Shown piece by piece: positions 1 through 6,759 of a DNA stretch of 15,456 bases (position 1 is the first letter of the stretch; each line of letters starts with the position of its first letter). This DNA comes from Candidatus Competibacteraceae bacterium (lineage in GTDB: Bacteria; Pseudomonadota; Gammaproteobacteria; Competibacterales; Competibacteraceae). The notes under the pieces are model-generated. The model was not told the origin of the DNA and ran no database searches. It saw only the letters and a program-made list of their open reading frames with translations. The position numbers and the translations under genes are program-made. The DNA lies in NCBI GenBank assembly GCA_003527885.1, contig DPWB01000189.1:1-15456 (forward strand), written 5' to 3'.

Positions 1-10
1 CTCTAACATC

Positions 11-64
11 TTTTTTTTTCAAGCAGAAGACGGCATACGAGATCTAGTACGGTCTCGTGGGCGG
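11..64 (+). other. Illumina P7 / Nextera i7 adapter (assembly artefact)
   Basis: This is synthetic sequence, not genome. Nine T residues (11-19) match the poly-T spacer of the flow-cell oligo. Positions 20-43 match the full 24-nt P7 sequence (begins CAAGCAGAAG, ends ACGAGAT). Positions 44-51 (CTAGTACG) match the Nextera N702 i7 index as I remember it. Positions 52-62 match the first 11 nt of the Nextera read-2 tail GTCTCGTGGGCTCGG; with a 2-nt deletion (TC) the match runs to 64. The 19-nt mosaic end that should follow is absent, which suggests a mis-primed or chimeric library molecule. Bases 1-10 have no assignable origin. Genomic sequence starts at about 63-65. Confidence 0.96.
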
Positions 65-140
65 CAAAGGTCCAGGACAGGCTGACCGTCAGGGCTAGCG
101 TCAGGGGGGCCAAAAATTTCAAAGTTCGGAGATTGCGCAT
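63..140 (-). CDS. Partial gene: N-terminal signal peptide of an exported protein, truncated by adapter
   Basis: An ATG at 140 (minus strand) opens a frame of about 25-26 codons with no stop before the adapter junction. The translation begins MRNLRTLKFLAPL and continues as a hydrophobic, Leu/Ala/Thr-rich segment ending in SWTFA. This is a typical Sec signal peptide: basic n-region (R2, R5, K8), hydrophobic core, small residue at the end. A GAGAAG lies just upstream of the ATG as a possible ribosome binding site. The start is 51 nt after the stop of the NYN gene, so the two are probably cotranscribed. The mature protein is missing, so no function can be given. Confidence 0.6.
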
Positions 141-191
141 GGTGCTTCTCGACAGGAACGTATCTCGACACGTCGCGCCGGCCGATCCCCC

Positions 192-1040
192 TCAGGGCAA
201 GACGATGGGATGCACGAGGATGATATCGGTGGCGACGGGCTGCTTGCCGTTCGGTTCGGCCAGTGTGAACTCAAAAATATGGTTGCGGGACGGCAGTTTC
301 ATGACGTTGAAACCGTCGGGCAGGCTGGAGTCGTGAAAAAACGCCGTTCGATAGGGCGATTCCGAATCCCTGGAATCCGTTTTCCACAGAAAAGGCGATA
401 ACTTCACCAGAAACCGCATGAAGCCAAAACTCTTGTTGTCGTCGTGATGGTAACAATAACCGCGCACTCGCGACCCCATGGAACCCCAGACCGGCGCGAA
501 ATAATCATCGCCACGGGTCGGCAGCAATCCCGGCACTAGATAGCCCGACACGAAGATGTCCGATTCGCGGCGCAATTCTTCAGACACGTTGTCGAAGGCC
601 AGGGTTTCCACTCGACAGCCTTTGTTTTGCAAGGCGCGTACCACCTGCACGAAATCGCCGTCGCCGGTGGCCAACAAAACCCGGTCCAGGTTTTCGGATT
701 GCAACAACACGTCCACGGCCATGTCGAGATCGGCGTTGGCCTTACCGTAACGGTTGCCCGCTTCATCCTGAAACCATTTGACCCGCTTCTCGATGACCTT
801 ATAGCCCAGCTCGCGCAAAGCGGACTGATAGGAGCGCGCCTTGTCGCGATAGACCATATTGGTTTCGGCGCGCTCCTCGTCATAGGACAAATACACGTTC
901 AGACGCAGCGGCTCGGCCTGATCGCGACAGGCGAACTCGCGCAGCACATCGTATTGCATACGCTGCCCTCCGTTGCGCGAAATGTTGGCAGCGTCCACAT
1001 AAACGCCTACCTTGGCAAGGGATTTGAAATTGATAGTCAT
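192..1040 (-). CDS. NYN domain (LabA/PIN-like) protein with C-terminal cold-shock-like region
   Basis: 282 aa, ATG start. Residues about 10-170 are a NYN domain, a PIN-like nuclease fold of the LabA/DUF88 family. The acidic metal-site residues are visible: D16 with N19 in YVDAAN, D104/D106/D110 in KANADLDMAVD, and D127/D129 in TGDGDF. Families with this fold cleave RNA, so a cytoplasmic role in RNA processing or decay is likely but inferred. From about residue 188 the protein resembles an OB-fold/cold-shock-like module (RVRGYCYHHDDNKSFGFMRF recalls the KGFGFI RNA-binding strand), which would add RNA binding. The C-terminus (residues 220-282) looks folded, but I cannot assign it. No strong Shine-Dalgarno is seen; GAGAAAATCC lies upstream. 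The gene is first in a short minus-strand unit with the truncated exported protein. Confidence 0.85.
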   Translation of the reverse strand: MTINFKSLAKVGVYVDAANISRNGGQRMQYDVLREFACRDQAEPLRLNVYLSYDEERAETNMVYRDKARSYQSALRELGYKVIEKRVKWFQDEAGNRYGKANADLDMAVDVLLQSENLDRVLLATGDGDFVQVVRALQNKGCRVETLAFDNVSEELRRESDIFVSGYLVPGLLPTRGDDYFAPVWGSMGSRVRGYCYHHDDNKSFGFMRFLVKLSPFLWKTDSRDSESPYRTAFFHDSSLPDGFNVMKLPSRNHIFEFTLAEPNGKQPVATDIILVHPIVLP

Positions 1041-1107
1041 AATTTTTAGGATTTTCTCAAACTCGGTGATTAACGCGCGCAGACCTTACCCGAGGCGGTT
1101 TAGCAGC

Positions 1108-1137
1108 ATTATCACAAAACCGTCACTAAACTGCCAT
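1108..1137 (-). promoter_or_regulatory. Candidate promoter of the NYN gene
   Basis: On the minus strand, an extended -10 (TGTGATAAT; hexamer at 1108-1113) lies 18 nt from a weak -35 (ATGGCA, 1132-1137, four of six consensus bases). It would give a 5' leader of about 60 nt before the ATG at 1040. It is placed by eye only. Confidence 0.33.
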
Positions 1138-1610
1138 TTCTCAGTCTATTTTTGAACAACGTGGCGGACATCCTCAGCAAGAAGCCTTAAAGCCGGTTCC
1201 AGGCTTTGGCCGCCGGCTCGGTCTCGAACAGCCCGCGCCAGCCTCGTACCCGATGCAGCACGGCCCGCAACGGCCGGAATCAATCTGGTGGAATTGCGGC
1301 GGTCATGGCCTGCGGTCGCGGCTAGCGCCACCGCTCGGCGTCGACCGCGGAACACGGGGATAACGGCGCGACTAAAAAGTGACAATCTTGTGAGTCAGCC
1401 CGCCAGCTAAGGACCCAGGTCTTTTAGGCCGCCGGCCGTTCTTGAGGGAGCCGAGCGGACCTTGATCTCGAATCCGGGTATTATGCACGAACCGAAAGAA
1501 TTTCAGGGAGCGTGTCACAAATCGAGGCCGAATCAGCCTCGGCGCAGTCGGCCCGAACCCCGCTGACGATACCGGTAAAAGCATAGACCATTTCATCCGC
1601 GCATTAGCGC

Positions 1611-1639
1611 TTGTCATCGCCATCTTTTGTCTCTATATA
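1611..1639 (+). promoter_or_regulatory. Sigma70-type promoter of the OmpA-like gene
   Basis: The -35 TTGTCA (1611-1616, five of six consensus bases) and -10 TATATA (1634-1639, four of six) are separated by exactly 17 nt. Transcription would begin near 1646, giving a leader of about 100 nt before the ATG at 1745. It is the best-looking promoter in the window, and its position fits the OmpA-like gene. Confidence 0.55.
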
Positions 1640-1744
1640 CCAAAGAGTGGCCGAGCCAATCACCTCACTGGCCGCAAGCGGGTAAAATGGAGAATTGTGC
1701 GAGCAAATTCTCTCTCGATAACGATGATTAGGGAGTCCAGCATC

Positions 1745-2344
1745 ATGATGGTATCGCGTATCGCCAGCCTTGGCCTGCTGGCCTTGTTAGTTTTCATCCC
1801 TGGGTTTTTCGCGCCCGATGCCGGCGCGGCCGCGCCCAGCGCGGGCTTCAACAACAAATCGGGTGAAGAAGATGAGGGCCTGGGCAGCGCCCAAGGCGAA
1901 ATCGACCAAATCATCACACCCGAATACCGGCGCCGCGGGATGCGGGTGGAAAGGATGTCCAACGGCAACTTGCGGTTGCGCTTGCCCAGCGAGGTCTTAT
2001 TCGAGCGCGACAGCGCCGACATCAGCCGCGACTTTGCCCCCACGTTACGCCAAGTTGCCCGCATCATGTCCCGTCGCCCTCGACTGCACGCCAACGTGGC
2101 GGGCTATACCGACAGCACGGGCTCGGACAGCCACAATCTCGACTTGTCGGCGCGGCGCGCGGAAAGTGTGACCAGCATTTTGAAAGCCGAGGGCGTGGAA
2201 GGTTCCCGGCTGCACCCCGAAGGTCGCGGCGAACGGGAACCCGTGGCCAGCAATAACACCGCCGAAGGCCAACAGCTCAACCGCCGGGTGGAAATCGTCC
2301 TGTACCGCCAGCGCGGCGACCGGTTGCGCCGGGTTCGGCCTTGA
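1745..2344 (+). CDS. OmpA-family peptidoglycan-associated protein
   Basis: 199 aa from the ATG at 1745, chosen because GGGAG at 1731-1735 is well spaced and the result starts with a clean signal peptide (MMVSRIASLGLLALLVFIPG, ending near DAGA at residues 25-28). An in-frame GTG at 1697 would add 16 residues before the signal and is less likely. There is no Cys lipobox, so it is a soluble periplasmic or beta-barrel-less form. An acidic linker (about 35-60) precedes the OmpA C-terminal domain (about 75-190). The peptidoglycan (diaminopimelate)-binding pair is present: D123 in GYTDSTG and R138 in LSARRAESV, with the usual spacing of 15, followed by N180-R181 in QQLNRRVEI. Its role is to anchor or sense the cell wall. 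The gene has its own promoter and ends 4 nt from the convergent metallophosphoesterase. Confidence 0.9.
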   Translation: MMVSRIASLGLLALLVFIPGFFAPDAGAAAPSAGFNNKSGEEDEGLGSAQGEIDQIITPEYRRRGMRVERMSNGNLRLRLPSEVLFERDSADISRDFAPTLRQVARIMSRRPRLHANVAGYTDSTGSDSHNLDLSARRAESVTSILKAEGVEGSRLHPEGRGEREPVASNNTAEGQQLNRRVEIVLYRQRGDRLRRVRP

Positions 2345-2348
2345 TTCG

Positions 2349-3170
2349 CTAGCTTCTTGATTCGGCGGAGACCGGCTTTCGGCCTCCGCGTCGAGACGGC
2401 CCGCCCCGACCGACCTCAACAACCAGTTCGGGGTCGAACGCCGCATTCTCGTTGACGCCATGCTTGGCGTAACCGCGCGGGTTGCAGACCACGCGGGTGC
2501 CGTTCACGGTGTAATCGAAGCTGTCGTGGGTATGGCCGTGAACCCATAAGGCCACGCGGTCTTTGCCCATCAAATATTCCACATCGGATACGAAGCAGGC
2601 GCTCAACGCCGCATTCGCAAAGCGCGGATGCAGGCTTTGGGGCGATGGCGCGTGATGGGTCACGACGACGGTCGGACCCGGAAACGGTTGGTCCAACTTG
2701 CCCTGCAACCAAGCGGCATGACGCGCGAACAACCCCATCGCGGCAGCGGGTGAAAAAAGCTGCTCCAACTTTTCATCCAGGTGGATCCGGCTGAAATCAC
2801 GCACCCAAAGCCGTGCTTGCGCCATTGCCCAATCACGGGGTTCGCCCTCGCCAAACAGCAGAAAATCGGTCCAGAGGGTCGCGCCCAGAAAACGCACGTC
2901 ACCGAGCACGATTTCGTCGCAATCCAGCACCTTGACACGGGTGTTCGCACCGAGCCGTTTGAGTTCCCGCAACGTGGCGTCCAGAGCGCCGCCATAAAAT
3001 TCGTGGTTGCCGGGAACATAAACCACGGGTCGCTCAAAACTCGTCGCCCAGGCCATCGCTTCGTTCGGGCGGGCGATGTCCCCCGCCAGCACGATGGCGT
3101 CCGCATCGGTTTTCGGCGCTTCCAGACCGGCCACGTTCAAGTGCAGATCTGAAAGGATATGCAGTTTCAC
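2349..3170 (-). CDS. Calcineurin-like metallophosphoesterase
   Basis: 273 aa, GTG start. The start is secure: it gives MKLHILSDLHL, with the first metal motif at the usual N-terminal position, and a perfect GGAGG (minus strand, 3179-3183) sits 8 nt upstream, inside the end of the HIT gene. Motifs in order: D8-x-H10 (DLH), G30-D31 (LAGD), GNHE 54-57, THH 171-173 and GHTH 212-215. All binuclear metal ligands of the calcineurin-like phosphoesterase fold are therefore present. No signal peptide, so cytoplasmic. The substrate cannot be read from sequence; relatives cleave phosphomonoesters, phosphodiesters or nucleotides. Only 3 nt separate it from the HIT gene, so the two are translationally coupled; both may act on small nucleotide-like metabolites. 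Confidence 0.9.
   Translation of the reverse strand: MKLHILSDLHLNVAGLEAPKTDADAIVLAGDIARPNEAMAWATSFERPVVYVPGNHEFYGGALDATLRELKRLGANTRVKVLDCDEIVLGDVRFLGATLWTDFLLFGEGEPRDWAMAQARLWVRDFSRIHLDEKLEQLFSPAAAMGLFARHAAWLQGKLDQPFPGPTVVVTHHAPSPQSLHPRFANAALSACFVSDVEYLMGKDRVALWVHGHTHDSFDYTVNGTRVVCNPRGYAKHGVNENAAFDPELVVEVGRGGPSRRGGRKPVSAESRS
2365..2389 (+). terminator. Possible hairpin after the OmpA-like gene
   Basis: GCGGAG-A-CCG, loop GCTTT, CGG-C-CTCCGC forms a strong stem with one A/C mismatch, 21 nt past the OmpA-like stop. No U-tract follows, and it lies inside the 3' end of the convergent metallophosphoesterase gene. It could be an RNA-stabilising hairpin or a weak terminator. Confidence 0.3.
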
Positions 3171-3173
3171 GCC

Positions 3174-3596
3174 TCAGTCCTCCAAAGCCTCCCGAACCTT
3201 CATCGCCAGCGTCTCAAGCTGCTCGGGATCGGCCGGGGCGCGGCCGTGCGCGCCGATCCGCTGGCCGTCCTGCATCGGTATCAGATGAACGTGGTAGTGA
3301 AACACGCTCTGCCCGGCGGCGGCGCCGTTGGTCTGAACGATACGGATACCGTCCGGGGCCAACGCCTTGCGCATCGCGCGGGCGATGCGCTGCACGGTCC
3401 GGGCAACCACGGATAACTCGTCTTCAGCGATTTCGAACAGATTGGCGGCGTGGGTCCTGGGGATCACCAGCGCATGGCCGGGGCTGGCGGGTTGGATATC
3501 CATGAACGTCAAGGTCGCGCCGTCCTCGTGAACCTTGATCGCCGGGATTGTTCCGCGCGCGATTTTGCAGAAAATGCAGTGGGTTGGCTCTGGCAT
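3174..3596 (-). CDS. HIT family hydrolase (Hint/HinT branch)
   Basis: 140 aa, ATG start. The histidine triad is complete: H100-Y-H102-V-H104 in FHYHVHLIP, with H102 the expected nucleophile. The N-terminal CIFCKI motif (C7, C10) together with H49 (RTHAAN) and H100 is the zinc-type site seen in Hint-like members. Length is normal for the family. Such proteins hydrolyse nucleoside phosphoramidates or related nucleotidyl compounds in the cytoplasm. It starts 25 nt after the second GT-C gene and overlaps the translation-initiation site of the downstream metallophosphoesterase. It looks like a tail-end housekeeping gene of the operon rather than part of the envelope pathway. Confidence 0.93.
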   Translation of the reverse strand: MPEPTHCIFCKIARGTIPAIKVHEDGATLTFMDIQPASPGHALVIPRTHAANLFEIAEDELSVVARTVQRIARAMRKALAPDGIRIVQTNGAAAGQSVFHYHVHLIPMQDGQRIGAHGRAPADPEQLETLAMKVREALED

Positions 3597-3621
3597 GATC
3601 GGGGTTTCCTGAAAAACAGTG

Positions 3622-5127
3622 TTAGTAATGGACCGGCGTGGGCCAGTCGATCGGCCGATAACTTTCGCAACGCCACGAATAAAGCGTTCGCAGAACGCCG
3701 CCGTCTCGGGCGACGGCCGGCACCGGCGGCAACGGCTGACAGCCGGCGAAGGCTTGCAGCAAGCGCGGGGGCAGATGATCGTTGGTCGTCACGTACACGC
3801 CGTCGCGACCCATCTCTCGCCCGATGCCGGGCCAAAAGTCGTGCTGGCTGAAACGACGGTTCTCCGCGACCGGATAAACCGACAGCCGCTCCGGCCAGTA
3901 AAACGCGACGCCTCCCGCCAAATGGTAGCTGGGAACCATCAGAAACTGTACCGGCCGCGCCTGTTGCGCCACCGTCGCAACGGACTCCCGCCAACCGCGC
4001 AAATCCTTGAAAGGCGCCTTGGTCGACGCCAGCCCAAAGCACATCGGGAAAAAAGCGACCACCAGCAGCAACACCGAGCTCGCCATGCCCGCCGCCGCCA
4101 ACCCTCGCCAGCGGTCGGTCAACCCATCGATCCGACCGGCGAACAGCACCAACAGACCAATGTAGGCCGGCGCGGGCCAATTCAGTTGCACCTTGCTGAC
4201 CGTGGCCTTGGCGAGAAAGAAAACGAGTACCGCCAGCGACAAACCCCAGAGCAAGCGCCGCTCGGCCGGACGCGGCGGACGGACCAACGCGCGAAACAGC
4301 GCCACGGCGACCAGCGGTGAAAGCGCCAACCACTGCCCGCCGAGAAACTCCAGCAGATCGCTCGCATTTTCTTCCCAGCCACCCTCCTCGGCCACATTGA
4401 GGACATGGCTTTGCTCGTGGTGAAACATCGGCCAACCGTGTGCGGCATTCCACAGCAAGACCGGGCTGAGAACCAGCAGCGCCAGCGACACGCCACCCCA
4501 AGGTGGCCGGCGGCCTAGCATGTGCCGGCCCGCCGGCGTCAGCACCAAGCCCACCCCCAGAAAAAAAGGCAACAAGCCGATGCTGAACTTGGCCAAACCG
4601 CCGATACCGACCGCCGCCCCCAGCTCGTACCACGCCGAGTCCTGACGCCGGTACAACGCCCGCCAAGCCGCCCACAGACCCCAAGTCCAGCAGACAAACA
4701 GGAACACGTCGGTGGTCATGACCTGACCGAGCGGGAAATAGAGCGGCGTGGTCAGGCCGAGAGCCACCGCCCACCAGCCGGCCCGCCGGCTTTGCCAGAG
4801 CTGGCGCGCGAACCCGAACAGCAACAGCAGGAACAGATCGTAAGCCAACCAAGCGAACAGCCGCACTTGCCATTCACCGTGACCGAACAGGGCCGTACTC
4901 GCCGCCATCAACCAGGCGACCAGCGGTCCCTTGGAGTAGTAGCTCCAGTCGAGCTGTTGCGACCATTCCCAGTATTGCGCTTCGTCGAAATGCAGATCGA
5001 AACCGCCGGCTTCGGCGATATAAAAGCGCAAGATTGGCAACGCCACAATCAATCCCGCCAACAGGGCGATATCGCGCGAGGCGATTGGCGCCACGTCGAC
5101 CGCACCAGCGTATGAGGGCTCAACCAT
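3622..5127 (-). CDS. GT-C membrane glycosyltransferase (family 39/83, PMT_2-like)
   Basis: 501 aa, ATG start, with about ten or more hydrophobic membrane segments between residues 20 and 400 and a soluble C-terminal part. The first periplasmic loop carries the GT-C acidic motif FDEAQYWEW (D48, E49), followed by SYYSKGPLV (about 62-70), the arrangement seen in PMT_2/ArnT-related enzymes. These use polyprenyl-phosphate sugars as donors and work on the periplasmic face. The aromatic-rich DEAQYWEWS variant is common in bacterial proteins annotated as GT39. The start codon overlaps the GT2 stop by 8 nt, so the two are coupled and this enzyme may use the GT2 product. The acceptor (lipid A, other glycolipid, glycan or protein) is unknown. 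Confidence 0.88.
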   Translation of the reverse strand: MVEPSYAGAVDVAPIASRDIALLAGLIVALPILRFYIAEAGGFDLHFDEAQYWEWSQQLDWSYYSKGPLVAWLMAASTALFGHGEWQVRLFAWLAYDLFLLLLFGFARQLWQSRRAGWWAVALGLTTPLYFPLGQVMTTDVFLFVCWTWGLWAAWRALYRRQDSAWYELGAAVGIGGLAKFSIGLLPFFLGVGLVLTPAGRHMLGRRPPWGGVSLALLVLSPVLLWNAAHGWPMFHHEQSHVLNVAEEGGWEENASDLLEFLGGQWLALSPLVAVALFRALVRPPRPAERRLLWGLSLAVLVFFLAKATVSKVQLNWPAPAYIGLLVLFAGRIDGLTDRWRGLAAAGMASSVLLLVVAFFPMCFGLASTKAPFKDLRGWRESVATVAQQARPVQFLMVPSYHLAGGVAFYWPERLSVYPVAENRRFSQHDFWPGIGREMGRDGVYVTTNDHLPPRLLQAFAGCQPLPPVPAVARDGGVLRTLYSWRCESYRPIDWPTPVHY

Positions 5128-6145
5128 GCGGCATCCGCCAACCGGCCTCGGCGGTCAGCTCCGTAGAGCCATCCGGCCGAATGGCGTAGGACGAATTGGC
5201 GCTGGAGGCAAAATAGGTGCGGGTGATAAGTTCGCTCAGCACTCCGGTGGTGAGAAACTGCACGGCCATCAGCACCAGCAAGACACCGACCAGCAACAGC
5301 GGTCGAGTACCGATATTGGCGGCGAACCACAATTTCTGCACGAACAGATAGGCCAGCACCAGCAAGCCCGCCCCCCCGCTGGCCAAACCGATCCGGCCGA
5401 AAAAATGGCCGGGCCGGGTCAGAAAACGCAGAAAAAAGTAGACGGAGAGTAAATCCACCACCACCCGAAAGGTGCGGCCGATCCCGTACTTCGATTCCCC
5501 GTATTGGCGGGCGCGGTGGTTGACCACTTCCTCCCGGATGCGGCTGGGCGCGGTCTGCACCGACATCCAGGCCGGAATGAAGCGGTGCATCTCACCGTAC
5601 AGCCGCACCTGCTTGATCACGGCGGCGCGATAGACCTTGAGGCTGCACCCGTAGTCGTGCAAGCGGACCCCGGTGATGTTGCCGATCAAGCGGTTGGCGA
5701 TCCGCGACGGGATGGTGCGCAGCCACACGTTATCCCGGCGATGCCGCCGCCAGCCGACCACCAGATCGAGATTTTCATTGAGCAACCGTCCGACCAAACG
5801 GGGAATATCGGCCGGATCGTTCTGCAAATCGCCGTCCAGCGTGGCGATCACGTCACCGCGCGCGGCGTCGATGCCGGCCTGCATCGCGGCGGTCTGACCG
5901 AAGTTGCGCTGCAAGGTGAGGACGCGAACGTGAGCGCCGAAACGGCTCGCTTCCGCCGCCAAACGTTCCGCCGTGCCATCGCTGCTGCCATCGTCCACCG
6001 CGATCAACTCCCACGGACAGGGATAATTCGCCAACACCTCGTGAACCCCCGCCAGCAAAGGATCAACGTTGTCTCGCTCGTTGTAGAGCGGCACCACCAG
6101 CGACAGCCGGTGCGGCGGGACGGCATCAGGGGCGTCTTGACTCAT
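5120..6145 (-). CDS. GT2 polyprenyl-phosphate glycosyltransferase (DPM1/GtrB/ArnC-like)
   Basis: 341 aa, ATG start within an ATGA overlap with the upstream PAP2 gene. Residues about 13-235 are a GT-A family 2 domain: VVPLYNERDNV (17-27), DDGSSDGT (51-58), RNFGQTAAMQAG (80-91) and the metal-binding DGD (104-106) in TLDGDLQNDP. DYGCSLKVYRA (164-174) and RQYGESKYG (213-221) are hallmarks of the DPM1/GtrB/ArnC branch, which moves a sugar from a nucleotide donor to undecaprenyl or dolichyl phosphate on the cytoplasmic face. Two C-terminal membrane helices (about 248-270 and 282-304) match the GtrB-type layout. It is the only donor-forming enzyme in the operon, so it probably supplies one or both GT-C enzymes. 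The sugar is not predictable. Confidence 0.93.
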   Translation of the reverse strand: MSQDAPDAVPPHRLSLVVPLYNERDNVDPLLAGVHEVLANYPCPWELIAVDDGSSDGTAERLAAEASRFGAHVRVLTLQRNFGQTAAMQAGIDAARGDVIATLDGDLQNDPADIPRLVGRLLNENLDLVVGWRRHRRDNVWLRTIPSRIANRLIGNITGVRLHDYGCSLKVYRAAVIKQVRLYGEMHRFIPAWMSVQTAPSRIREEVVNHRARQYGESKYGIGRTFRVVVDLLSVYFFLRFLTRPGHFFGRIGLASGGAGLLVLAYLFVQKLWFAANIGTRPLLLVGVLLVLMAVQFLTTGVLSELITRTYFASSANSSYAIRPDGSTELTAEAGWRMPHG

Positions 6146-6759
6146 TCATCGAGCTCTCGGTTGGCGGCGGAAGAACGGAACGGTGGGCGGGTTCGATCTC
6201 CGGGCGGTGGGCCGAAAACCGTCGGATAACGGACGACCAACCACGCCCCCAAGCCGCCGACCGCTACGCCGATCGCCGCGCCGGCCAGAACCTGACTGGG
6301 GTAATGCTTGCCCAAATAGATACGCGACAAGCCCACCAGCAGCGCGACGGCGAACAGGCCAACCCGCCAGCCGCACCGCGGTGCCGCTATCGCGACGAAG
6401 CTCGCGGCGGCAAAAAAGTTGATGGCGTGATTGGACGGCATTCCATTCAGGGCGGTACCACACCGGTCGGCCACCGCGCCGCCAAGGGCGCGCAACTGTT
6501 CGAAGATGGCCTGACACGGACGCGGTTCGGCGAACCATTCCTTGAGCAGATCGCCGAGCACATCACCGGCGGCAACAGTCGCCACCAGCACCAGGAACCC
6601 CCGCAGGCCACCGCGACCGCGGCGGCGAACACTATCGTACAGCAGGATCAGCGCCAGGGGTAAAGCAAACCACAACCGCTGCGACACCCACCAGAACAAC
6701 CCGTCCAGCAGCGGCTGACCCCAACCCTGGTTGATCCACAGCAGCAAGCGTTCATCCAT
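6142..6759 (-). CDS. PAP2 membrane phosphatase with Gln in motif 3
   Basis: 205 aa, ATG start, about five or six membrane helices. The three PAP2 motifs are present: KEWFAEPRP (73-81; K73, R80, P81), PSNH (108-111, H111) and SRIYLGKHYPSQ (145-156; R146, nucleophile H152). The usual Asp at the end of motif 3 is Gln (Q156), which I recall also in glucose-6-phosphatases. Likely substrates are lipid phosphates: undecaprenyl pyrophosphate, lipid A phosphate or phosphatidylglycerol phosphate. The active site would face the periplasm. The gene overlaps the LPG_synthase_TM gene by 8 nt upstream and the GT2 gene by 4 nt downstream (ATGA), placing it between lipid-sugar synthesis and possible transport. 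The C-terminal tail after about residue 180 is polar and Arg/Pro-rich. Confidence 0.9.
   Translation of the reverse strand: MDERLLLWINQGWGQPLLDGLFWWVSQRLWFALPLALILLYDSVRRRGRGGLRGFLVLVATVAAGDVLGDLLKEWFAEPRPCQAIFEQLRALGGAVADRCGTALNGMPSNHAINFFAAASFVAIAAPRCGWRVGLFAVALLVGLSRIYLGKHYPSQVLAGAAIGVAVGGLGAWLVVRYPTVFGPPPGDRTRPPFRSSAANRELDE

Larger units (their letters stand above)
1041..1744. other. Gene-poor stretch between the NYN gene and the OmpA-like gene
   Basis: About 700 bases with no convincing gene. Two short minus-strand frames (1146-1385, 79 codons; 1372-1623, 83 codons) overlap each other, have Arg/Pro/Gly-rich compositions typical of high-GC noise and show no family motif. A small hairpin, CGAGGC / GCCTCG with a 7-nt loop (1523-1541), has no U-tract. 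The only firm elements are the candidate promoters at its two ends. It could hold an undetected small RNA or a decayed gene. Confidence 0.5.

Noticed and set aside
1146..1623. Two overlapping short minus-strand frames (79 and 83 codons)
   Set aside because: No family resemblance and noise-like composition; the longer one's start overlaps the promoter of the OmpA-like gene.
3509..4873. Long minus-strand open frame (454 codons) over the HIT and GT-C genes
   Set aside because: It lies out of frame with two genes that show clear family motifs; its Gly/Arg/Ala-rich translation is a high-GC shadow.
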